DNA from: JBBQZL01 sp038207745
Lineage (GTDB): Bacteria; Actinomycetota; Thermoleophilia; Solirubrobacterales; 70-9
NCBI GenBank assembly: GCA_038207745.1
Contig: JBBQZL010000174.1
Location: forward strand, 1-5,679
Direction of reading: 5' to 3'
Length of the DNA: 5,679 nt
Part shown: positions 1 through 5,035 of the stretch, one piece after another
Layout: every line of letters starts with the position of its first letter
Numbering within the stretch: position 1 is the stretch's first letter
Notes under the pieces: generated by a model
The model's input: only the letters and a program-made list of their open reading frames with translations
Database searches by the model: none
Told to the model about the DNA's origin: nothing
Program-made: the position numbers and the translations under genes

Positions 1-27
1 GGCCTGCGGGCCTTGCATGCGCAACAT
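1..27 (-). CDS. probable start of a leftward gene (5' end only)
   Basis: Nine codons, reading MLRMQGPQA, run from an ATG at 27 off the left edge of the window. The case for a start rests on the strong Shine-Dalgarno sequence GGGAGG (33-38, minus strand) five bases upstream. A second in-frame ATG lies at 18 but is too far from that site. The gene follows the sulfotransferase on the same strand after a 107-base gap that holds a palindrome, so it may have its own promoter rather than being read only from upstream. Nothing can be said of its function from nine residues. An alternative is that 1-135 is the tail of a rightward gene: one plus-strand frame stays open to a stop at 136-138, but it has weak G/C bias at third codon positions and no recognisable protein. 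Confidence 0.4.
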
Positions 28-32
28 CCCAA

Positions 33-38
33 CCTCCC
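33..38 (-). promoter_or_regulatory. ribosome binding site for the leftward gene
   Basis: On the minus strand this reads GGGAGG, nearly a full match to the anti-Shine-Dalgarno sequence, and it ends five bases before the ATG at 27. It is the best-placed Shine-Dalgarno site in the window and is the main reason for calling a gene start there. Confidence 0.5.
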
Positions 39-59
39 AGATTCGCCTGAATACCGCTC

Positions 60-73
60 ATTTACAGGTAAAT
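60..73. repeat. 14-base palindrome ATTTAC-AG-GTAAAT, possible operator
   Basis: Two perfect 6-base arms are separated by two bases. The element is A/T-rich inside very GC-rich DNA and lies 33-46 bases upstream of the probable leftward start at 27. Its size and symmetry suit a dimeric repressor such as a TetR- or GntR-type protein (inference). It has too few G/C pairs and no following T-run, so it does not look like a terminator. No convincing -35/-10 pair was found around it, so its exact relation to a promoter is unclear. Confidence 0.35.
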
Positions 74-81
74 CATCCCAT

Positions 82-109
82 CTGAGCCGGACGGACCCGC
101 GGCTTTCAG
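82..109 (-). terminator. weak imperfect hairpin downstream of the sulfotransferase
   Basis: CTGAGCCG (82-89) pairs with CGGC (100-103) and TCAG (106-109), leaving a two-base bulge at 104-105 and a 10-base loop. It begins 25 bases past the sulfotransferase stop codon, as a terminator would. No U-rich run follows it on the minus strand, so factor-independent termination is doubtful and it may be only chance GC pairing. The rest of the 28-134 interval holds only the palindrome and the ribosome binding site. Confidence 0.15.
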
Positions 110-134
110 GTGAGACTATTTCCGGGGGAAGTAG

Positions 135-1157
135 CTAGCCGTCTGTCCGGCCGGCGCCGTCTGGCGCCTGGTAGCTGTTCCAGCCGCTGAACTCTCGACC
201 GGCGAACCGCTGGAGGCCCGCGACATCCTCACTGAAGCGCCCGCGCAGCGTCTCGACAAGCTCGTCCGGCAGCGTCGGCTTGGGCGCGGGCGGCTTTTCC
301 GGGTCGTGGACGACCTTTTCGACGACCCAGCGCAGGGACTCGGGGAGCCGGTCGAAGTTGCGGTCGAAGGAGCGGAAGCCAGGAAGCTTGATCAGCTTCT
401 CCATGAACTGATACTTCCCGGATGACTTGCCGCTCGACTTCTCCCACTCACGATCGAATTGCTCAGAGGTGAATTTCTCGTCGACGCCGGCGAACTCGAA
501 GGCCTTTCGCATCGTCGCCTCGCGCTCGGTCTGCAGCTCCTCCTGGGTGATCACCTCGATCTGCTCATTCGGGAACAACTCGAGGTACGGCTGCAACTGC
601 ATCCAATACTGCGAGCGATTTACGTAGGCGCTGTCGGGAAGTGACAGGGTCGGGACCATCTCGCGGGTCTCGTATCCGGCGCCGGTTGCATGAACCCAGT
701 GCGAGAGAATCCGCTTGATCGGGTCGCGAACCATGTAGATCAGCCGGGCGTCGGGACAGTGCTCGTGGATCTTCTCGGGGACACCGACGAAGCGGGGGAG
801 GTTCGTGTAGTGCGGGGATGACTCGCCGCGAACCGGGAAGCGATCGTCGAAACGGGCGCGGTACCAATCGAGCCCGAGGTCCCAGGTCTGCTCGGTGACG
901 AAGAAGTTCAGCTCCTTCGGCTTCGACATCTGGATCTCGGGATGAAGGCCCAGATAGTGATGGATGCTCGTGGTCCCGCACTTGAGACCACCGATGATGA
1001 TCAGGTTCGGCATCGTCGCGTGACGACGGCGCTTTGCCGGTATCCGCTTGCCGCGATCACCGTCGAAACGCTCACGCGCACGCGCGCACATCGCCTCGTC
1101 GGCGGGATCTCGAGGGGCGCTGATCGGCTCGTTTGAGTGGGTCTGGATCTCGGGCAC
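135..1157 (-). CDS. PAPS-dependent sulfotransferase
   Basis: The enzyme should transfer a sulfuryl group from 3'-phosphoadenosine-5'-phosphosulfate to a hydroxyl or amine of an acceptor that the sequence does not identify. The fold signatures are clear. The 5'-phosphosulfate loop GLKCGTTS is at residues 57-64, with catalytic Lys59. PKELNFF follows at 80-86. GESSPHY (111-117) carries Glu112, the likely general base. The 3'-phosphate site is at 138-154 and includes the segment MVRDPIKR, with Arg144 and Ser152 as the expected ligands. This is closest in style to the heparan-sulfate/NDST-like Sulfotransfer_1 group (PF00685) that is common in bacteria. No signal peptide or membrane segment is seen, so it is probably cytoplasmic. 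The GTG start at 1157 adds about 48 polar, Arg-rich residues before the fold; ATG at 1091 or 1013 are alternatives. I kept 1157 because a -10-like TACACT lies 8 bases upstream. The gene is divergent from the DUF2804 gene, with only 25 bases between the starts. Confidence 0.9.
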   Translation of the reverse strand: MPEIQTHSNEPISAPRDPADEAMCARARERFDGDRGKRIPAKRRRHATMPNLIIIGGLKCGTTSIHHYLGLHPEIQMSKPKELNFFVTEQTWDLGLDWYRARFDDRFPVRGESSPHYTNLPRFVGVPEKIHEHCPDARLIYMVRDPIKRILSHWVHATGAGYETREMVPTLSLPDSAYVNRSQYWMQLQPYLELFPNEQIEVITQEELQTEREATMRKAFEFAGVDEKFTSEQFDREWEKSSGKSSGKYQFMEKLIKLPGFRSFDRNFDRLPESLRWVVEKVVHDPEKPPAPKPTLPDELVETLRGRFSEDVAGLQRFAGREFSGWNSYQAPDGAGRTDG

Positions 1158-1165
1158 AGCGGGCT

Positions 1166-1171
1166 AGTGTA
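1166..1171 (-). promoter_or_regulatory. candidate -10 element for the sulfotransferase (leaderless)
   Basis: On the minus strand this reads TACACT, fitting the actinobacterial TANNNT -10 pattern, and it ends 8 bases before the GTG at 1157. That spacing would put the transcription start at or next to the start codon. No Shine-Dalgarno site precedes this GTG. No good -35 hexamer is visible. It shares two bases with the candidate -10 of the divergent gene. Confidence 0.35.
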
Positions 1172-1175
1172 GCTT
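1170..1175 (+). promoter_or_regulatory. candidate -10 element for the DUF2804 gene (leaderless)
   Basis: TAGCTT fits TANNNT and ends 7 bases before the GTG at 1183, so transcription would start at about the start codon. No Shine-Dalgarno site is present upstream of this GTG. An alternative, TAGTGT, lies at 1165-1170. No convincing -35 is seen; that region would fall inside the sulfotransferase coding sequence. Confidence 0.35.
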
Positions 1176-1182
1176 CGCTCAC

Positions 1183-2034
1183 GTGAGCCGGACAGAGAGG
1201 TTGCCCGAGTTGCCCTGGAGAGGACCCGGACCGGGACGCCCGGCTCTGGCCCTGCCACCGGGCCGGATGCCGCTTTTCAGTGGCGCCCATCTTCGCAAGC
1301 GCTGGCGCTACGTCGGGCTTTACGGACCCGAGGTGATGCTCTGCGCAGCGCGAGCCGAGGTCGGACCCCTGGATCACTGCTTCTGGGCCGTCTGGGATCG
1401 CCGGGGAGAGAGATCCTACGAGCACACGCGGTTCCGGCCCGGCGGAGATGAAGTCGTCCTCGACGGACCCCGCGTCGCGATCTCCCACTCCGAGGTCAAG
1501 GCCGAACTCCTGCTCGGCGAAGCCGAGCCGATCGAGGTCGTCTGCCCGAGCGGAGATAGCTGGAGCTGGACGCGCAAGCGCGCCGGCGTGCCGATCACCG
1601 GGACCATCGAGATCGGCGGTCGGCTCGTTGAAATCGATGCGATGGGGGTCGACGACGTTTCTGCGGGATATCACCGGCGGCATACGAGCTGGCGCTGGTC
1701 GGCCGGGGTCGGGGACTCTCTCGATGGTCGTCCGGTGGCGTGGAACCTGACCACCGGGATCAACGACCCGCCCGCAGGCAGCGAACGGTCGGTCTGGCTC
1801 GACGGAACACCCGGGGAGGTGGGGCCTGTGACCTTTGACGGTCCGGACTCGATTCGTTTTGGAACCGATGACCAGCTTCATTTCGAGTCTGGATCCGAGC
1901 GCTCCAGGGACGACAATTTCCTCCTGATCCGATCCCGGTACCGGCATCGCTTCGGAACCTTCACCGGGGCTGTCCCGGGAGCGCAGCTGGCTTCGGGTCT
2001 CGGCGTCATGGAGGAGCACGAGGCACTCTGGTGA
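1183..2034 (+). CDS. DUF2804 family protein, function unknown
   Basis: I recognise this 283-residue protein as a member of DUF2804 (PF10974), a family without an established function. The assignment is from recall of its conserved blocks. These are LPWRGPG near residues 7-16, RWRYVGLYGPE at 40-50, GDSWSWTRKR at 124-133, GYHRRHTSWRWSAGVG at 162-177, AWNLTTGINDPP at 186-197, and a C-terminal RYRHRFGTFTG with GLGVMEEHEALW. Many of the conserved residues are Trp, Tyr, His or Arg within alternating polar/hydrophobic stretches, which suggests a beta-rich fold, perhaps a ligand-binding barrel (inference). There is no signal peptide or membrane segment. The length is as I would expect for the family and the conserved N-terminal block supports the GTG start at 1183. 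Its last bases overlap the start of the membrane protein gene in a GTGA arrangement, so the two are made together. Confidence 0.75.
   Translation: MSRTERLPELPWRGPGPGRPALALPPGRMPLFSGAHLRKRWRYVGLYGPEVMLCAARAEVGPLDHCFWAVWDRRGERSYEHTRFRPGGDEVVLDGPRVAISHSEVKAELLLGEAEPIEVVCPSGDSWSWTRKRAGVPITGTIEIGGRLVEIDAMGVDDVSAGYHRRHTSWRWSAGVGDSLDGRPVAWNLTTGINDPPAGSERSVWLDGTPGEVGPVTFDGPDSIRFGTDDQLHFESGSERSRDDNFLLIRSRYRHRFGTFTGAVPGAQLASGLGVMEEHEALW
2020..2023 (+). promoter_or_regulatory. ribosome binding site for the membrane protein gene
   Basis: GAGG lies seven bases upstream of the GTG at 2031, inside the last codons of the DUF2804 gene. A longer GGAGGAG at 2010-2016 lies 14 bases away and is less well placed. 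Together they support the overlapping start at 2031. Confidence 0.4.
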
Positions 2035-3128
2035 CCCTGGGGAGTCTGGGCAACCCGGTTGCAGACCTGGCCGGGAGCACCCGCACCTTTCTCGCCGCCG
2101 CCGGCGAGTTCTTCAACCACCTGACCAGTATCGGCTGGCCGGCATTCGTGGTGGCACTGCTGTTTCTCCTTGCCATGCAGCTCGCCCGGGCCCGCGCCTG
2201 GCAAAACGTACTGCGGGCGGCATATCCCGGTGAGCGGATCTCCTACGTGAAGCTCAGCGCCGCCTACCTCGCAGGGGCGGGGATCAACGCGATCATCCCG
2301 GCGCACGCGGGCGACGTGACCAAGGTCTATCTCGCCAAGCAGCAGATCCGCGGCTCCTCATATCCCGCAGTGACCTCTTCATTCCTGGTTCAGACGGTCT
2401 TCGATACCAGCGCCGGGATCCTCGTCTCTCTCTACGCCCTGACCCAGGGCCTGCTCCCTCTGCCGCCCGAGCTTCCACGTATCCCCGCCTTCGAGATCAG
2501 CTACTGGGCCGAGCATCCACAACTCCTGCTCTTCGCGAACACGGTGCTGATCATCGCCGGTCTGATCACCATCTCGATCCTCGCCCGGCGCGCCGAGAAG
2601 TTCTGGCAACGTGTCAAACAGGGTCTGATCATCCTCCGCACCCCAAGCCGCTACTTCCGGGAGGTGTTCAGCTGGCAGGGGCTCGGCTGGCTCTGCCGCT
2701 TCGGCGCGTTCTGGTTCCTCCTCGACGCATTCCAGATCGGCGGTTCGGTCGGCAACGTGATGCTCGTGATGAGTGTCCAGGCGATCGCCAACATCATCCC
2801 GCTCACCCCGGGCGGCGCCGGTGCCCAGCAGGCCCTGCTGATCGCGACCCTCGAAGGCCCTTCCCGTGCGGCGATCCTCTCCTACTCGGTCGGAACCCAG
2901 ATCGCGATGGCGGTCTGGTCGGTGGTACTCGGCTTCGCGGCCCTCCTGCTCGTCTTCCGCACAACCGATTGGCGCGGATTGATCCACATCGCCCGCCGCG
3001 CCGGCGACGAGTCCGCCGAAGCCGAGGCGGACGCGGCGGCGAAGAACGGTGAGTCCGGGCGGCGCAGCGAGGCCCCGGAGGGCGACGGGTCAGGCGCCGA
3101 GCCCGGAGCAGCCGCCGGCTCACGATGA
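2031..3128 (+). CDS. UPF0104 / LPG-synthase-TM family integral membrane protein
   Basis: This 365-residue protein resembles the YbhN/UPF0104 family, which is the membrane (flippase-like) half of lysylphosphatidylglycerol synthase MprF (PF03706). The soluble aminoacyltransferase half is absent, so tRNA-dependent lipid lysylation is not expected; lipid movement or membrane support is an inference. Hydrophobic segments fall at about residues 31-51, 74-90, 118-139, 164-184, 215-234, 240-262 and 282-309. The two family motifs are visible: IIPAHAGDVTKVYLAKQQ from residue 88 and IIPLTPGGAGAQQ from 255. After residue 310 comes a tail of about 55 residues rich in Ala, Glu, Gly and Ser, probably disordered. 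The GTG start overlaps the TGA of the DUF2804 gene by four bases, implying translational coupling. The stop codon lies inside the 3' end of the convergent gene on the other strand, a 9-base overlap, leaving no room for an intergenic terminator. Confidence 0.85.
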   Translation: MTLGSLGNPVADLAGSTRTFLAAAGEFFNHLTSIGWPAFVVALLFLLAMQLARARAWQNVLRAAYPGERISYVKLSAAYLAGAGINAIIPAHAGDVTKVYLAKQQIRGSSYPAVTSSFLVQTVFDTSAGILVSLYALTQGLLPLPPELPRIPAFEISYWAEHPQLLLFANTVLIIAGLITISILARRAEKFWQRVKQGLIILRTPSRYFREVFSWQGLGWLCRFGAFWFLLDAFQIGGSVGNVMLVMSVQAIANIIPLTPGGAGAQQALLIATLEGPSRAAILSYSVGTQIAMAVWSVVLGFAALLLVFRTTDWRGLIHIARRAGDESAEAEADAAAKNGESGRRSEAPEGDGSGAEPGAAAGSR

Positions 3129-3824
3129 CCATCCGTCGTGGATGCCCCGGATGCGCCACTGCCACGGCGGGACCTCGTTGGCCGGGAACGCGTAGTGGTT
3201 GCGACCGGGGAGCGTTTCAAGCGGCACAAGCGCCGGGTCATCGCTGATCAGAACCCGGGTGTGCGCGGCGGCGGCAAGCTCGGCCCCACCGGCGCTCCGC
3301 CGGATCGCCTCCCATCCGATCGTCGGCCTATAGAGCCAGTAGGTGATCTGGACCCGCCCGCCCTCGCGCCTCGAGTCAATCACCTCGGTGAAGGCGGTCC
3401 TCCGCCTGCCGGACGTGGTCAAACCCCCGCCTCTGCCGCCACCATCGGGGGTCGCGCAGCTCTCATGCCGGCATCGCCTGAAGTCGACCGGCACAACTCC
3501 GACCCCCGATGGTCCGGTGCGGGCAGCAGCGACCGGCGCCAGGGCCCTGACCACCCTGGCGATCGGCCACCCGTATGCCGGGACGAGCGGATGGTGATGG
3601 CAGGCATCAGGCAGACGGGGAGCGCAGGTGATCTTCCGGCCGATTGCGCGCGCGACGTCCCGCCCAGCATCGATCCTGCCCCGGGCCATGACCACCGAGA
3701 TCCCGGCGATCGCGATCAGCGCGACCAGGACCACCAACCCCACATGCTCGACGCTTGCCGCCCCGGCCTGCCCGCGACCGGCGGAACTCGCCTTGTGCGC
3801 CGATTCTCGATGCCGGAAACCCAT
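3120..3824 (-). CDS. prepilin-like secreted or surface protein (Tad/type IV-type leader), function unknown
   Basis: With the ATG at 3824 the protein has 234 residues. A basic N-terminus is followed by RGQAGAASVE (17-26). Cleavage after Gly21 would give AASVE, with the hallmark Glu at +5, and a hydrophobic stretch follows at about 28-47. This is the arrangement recognised by prepilin peptidases (type IV pilin, Flp, TadE/F). The mature part would be anchored by its N-terminal helix with the rest outside the membrane. Four cysteines lie in the exported part, at 67, 75, 118 and 123, and could form disulfides. The C-terminal half has VDFRRCRHESC, then ITYWLYRP, LVPLETL and PPWQWR. These recall a family of uncharacterised actinobacterial secreted proteins, but the central part seems short (low-confidence recall). 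An upstream ATG at 3914 would add 30 residues. I prefer 3824 because it puts the leader near the N-terminus and a TACAGT hexamer lies 6 bases upstream. The 3' end overlaps the convergent membrane protein gene. Confidence 0.7.
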   Translation of the reverse strand: MGFRHRESAHKASSAGRGQAGAASVEHVGLVVLVALIAIAGISVVMARGRIDAGRDVARAIGRKITCAPRLPDACHHHPLVPAYGWPIARVVRALAPVAAARTGPSGVGVVPVDFRRCRHESCATPDGGGRGGGLTTSGRRRTAFTEVIDSRREGGRVQITYWLYRPTIGWEAIRRSAGGAELAAAAHTRVLISDDPALVPLETLPGRNHYAFPANEVPPWQWRIRGIHDGWSS

Positions 3825-3830
3825 CCTCCG

Positions 3831-3836
3831 ACTGTA
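3831..3836 (-). promoter_or_regulatory. candidate -10 element for the prepilin-like gene
   Basis: On the minus strand this reads TACAGT and ends six bases before the ATG at 3824. The six intervening bases are CGGAGG, which looks like a Shine-Dalgarno sequence but touches the ATG and is too close to act as one. Leaderless initiation is therefore the simpler reading. A TTGACG (3861-3866, minus strand) resembles a -35 but is 24 bases from this hexamer, longer than the usual 16-18. Confidence 0.35.
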
Positions 3837-3934
3837 GGTTTTCCCAGCGCATCGGATCCGCGTCAAAGCGGCCGATCCACAGACCTGATTGTGACTTTCC
3901 GGCCGTCTTCCCATGGCCGCGCGTCCCGAGCACT

Positions 3935-3940
3935 TATCCT
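3935..3940 (+). promoter_or_regulatory. candidate -10 element of the three-gene operon (leaderless)
   Basis: TATCCT ends six bases before the ATG at 3947, and no Shine-Dalgarno sequence lies between. This puts the expected transcription start on the A of the ATG. No -35 hexamer is recognisable about 17 bases upstream. The spacing matches that of the divergent gene's candidate element, and 122 bases separate the two start codons. Confidence 0.4.
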
Positions 3941-3946
3941 GTCCGG

Positions 3947-4216
3947 ATGGAAGAAAACCCCTTCAACCTCTTTGGTGACCCAGACGATTTCCGCAACCGC
4001 ATGGAGGAGTTCGCCGAGCAGATGCAGTCGGGCCAGAAGGTCGCGTGGGCAGACAACGCGATCAAGCTTGCCGTCGACATGACCGTAGCGTCGATCAACC
4101 GGTTGGATCTCAGCGGATCAAGCGACCAACAGGCCATCCAGGTTCGCGATGCGATCCGGATCGTCTTCCCCGAGGCGGTCACGCTGGTTCGCGAAGCCCG
4201 CCAGGGTCTCGCGTAG
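3947..4216 (+). CDS. 89-residue protein of unknown function, first gene of an operon
   Basis: I cannot assign a family with confidence. The protein starts MEENPFNLFGDPDDF, is acidic at the N-terminus, and looks mostly helical: one helix around residues 13-28, one around 31-52, and one or two more from about 60 to the end. It has no membrane segment, signal peptide or cysteine, so it is probably cytoplasmic. The NPF...DDF opening and the AWADNAIKLAV segment faintly recall the N-terminus of actinobacterial DUF2342 (zinc-metalloprotease-like) proteins, but there is no catalytic domain and this is only an impression. The reading frame stays open upstream to 3755, but that extension lies across the divergent gene and reads as low-complexity shadow. 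The ATG at 3947 sits six bases after a TATCCT hexamer. It stops three bases before the dehydrogenase gene, so it should be co-expressed with it. Confidence 0.7.
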   Translation: MEENPFNLFGDPDDFRNRMEEFAEQMQSGQKVAWADNAIKLAVDMTVASINRLDLSGSSDQQAIQVRDAIRIVFPEAVTLVREARQGLA

Positions 4217-4219
4217 CCG

Positions 4220-5026
4220 ATGGCGCTGCCTGCACCTCGGGATGGCGACACCGCAATGGTCACCGGTGCCTCCTCCGGAATCGGGACCGAGATCGCCCGG
4301 GAGCTTGCCCAGCGCGGCCACGGCCTCACCCTGGTCGCCCGGCGCGAGGATCGCCTAAGGGAGCTTGCCGATGAGCTGAGCACGGAACACGGGGTCCGGG
4401 TCGAGGTTGTCGCCGCCGATCTCTCGGACCGCGGTGCTCGTGATGATCTCGCGGCAGAGGTGATCTCGCGGGGCCTCAGCGTCAGCGTTCTGGTCAACAA
4501 CGCCGGATTCGGGTCTGCCGGCGAGTTCGCTGACAACGATCGCGAGCGCCAGGTCCAGATGGTGGCGCTCAATTGCGAGGCGATCATCGACCTCACGGCC
4601 CGCTACCTTCCCTCGATGATCGAGGAGGGCTCCGGGGCGGTGCTGAACATCGCCTCCGCAGCAGCCTTCCAACCACTTCCCGGTTCCGCCACCTATGCGG
4701 CCTCCAAGGCCTTCGTCCTCCACTTCACCGAGGCGATTCACGAGGAGTTGAAGGGGACCGGGGTCACCGCCACCGCAGTCTGCCCGGGGCCGGTCCACAC
4801 CGAGTTCGTCGAGGCCGCCGGGATGACCCTCAAGGGCGGCGCCGGCCCGGACTTTGCCTGGACGTCGGTGACCGATGTTGCGGCCGAGAGCGTCAAGGGC
4901 GTCGAGGATGGGAATAGGACGGTCGTCCCCGGCCTCTTCAACTTCGCCGGGTCGATCGTCGGGCGCTACTCGCCCCGCAGCCTCTCGCTGCCGATCACCC
5001 GCTGGATATTCAAGCGCGCCGAGTAG
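4220..5026 (+). CDS. short-chain dehydrogenase/reductase (classical SDR)
   Basis: An NAD(P)(H)-dependent oxidoreductase of the classical SDR family; the substrate cannot be read from the sequence. The glycine-rich cofactor loop TGASSGIG is at residues 15-22, the acidic ADL at 66-68 and NNAG at 93-96. The catalytic tetrad is Asn118, Ser146, Tyr159 and Lys163 (YAASK), followed by PGPVHT at 189-194. Arg41 and Arg42 after the second strand favour NADP(H). The 268-residue length is normal for the family, with a slightly extended C-terminus ending RWIFKRAE. The second half resembles the DltE/YqjQ-like group often annotated as acyl or keto reductases (inference). The ATG at 4220 is needed to keep the first strand whole: the next ATG, at 4256, falls inside it. 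No good Shine-Dalgarno is seen. The start is three bases after the stop of the 89-residue gene, so reinitiation or coupling is likely. Confidence 0.92.
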   Translation: MALPAPRDGDTAMVTGASSGIGTEIARELAQRGHGLTLVARREDRLRELADELSTEHGVRVEVVAADLSDRGARDDLAAEVISRGLSVSVLVNNAGFGSAGEFADNDRERQVQMVALNCEAIIDLTARYLPSMIEEGSGAVLNIASAAAFQPLPGSATYAASKAFVLHFTEAIHEELKGTGVTATAVCPGPVHTEFVEAAGMTLKGGAGPDFAWTSVTDVAAESVKGVEDGNRTVVPGLFNFAGSIVGRYSPRSLSLPITRWIFKRAE

Positions 5027-5035
5027 AAGGCGGAT

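Noticed and set aside
1..138. Open plus-strand frame from the left edge to a TAG at 136-138, possibly the tail of a rightward gene
   Set aside because: Third positions are far less G/C-rich than in the real genes here, the product has no recognisable character, and the stretch contains an A/T-rich palindrome and a good ribosome binding site for the opposite strand.
153..168. GGCGCC-GTCT-GGCGCC hairpin near the sulfotransferase 3' end
   Set aside because: The 6-base stem lies within the last codons, before the stop, and no T-run follows. GGCGCC is self-complementary and frequent in DNA this GC-rich, so I do not call it a terminator.
1072..2019. Long leftward reading frame of 315 codons opposite the DUF2804 gene
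   Set aside because: It is a shadow of a gene with conserved family blocks and its own protein is low-complexity with no recognisable domain.
2091..2108. CTCGCC...GGCGAG inverted repeat near the start of the membrane protein gene
   Set aside because: It is inside well-supported coding sequence of alanine/glycine codons and is what GC-rich codon use gives by chance.
3851..3876. ATCGG...CCGAT inverted repeat and CGGATCCG palindrome in the 3825-3946 divergent region
   Set aside because: The arms are only five bases with a 16-base separation and the palindrome is short and GC-rich. Neither is placed convincingly against the candidate promoters, so chance is the better explanation.
3138..4082. 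Long rightward reading frame of 314 codons
   Set aside because: Its product is dominated by Asp, Arg, Pro and Gly, as expected for the complement of a GC-rich gene. It runs opposite the prepilin-like gene and then overlaps the 89-residue gene in another frame, and both of those have recognisable protein character.
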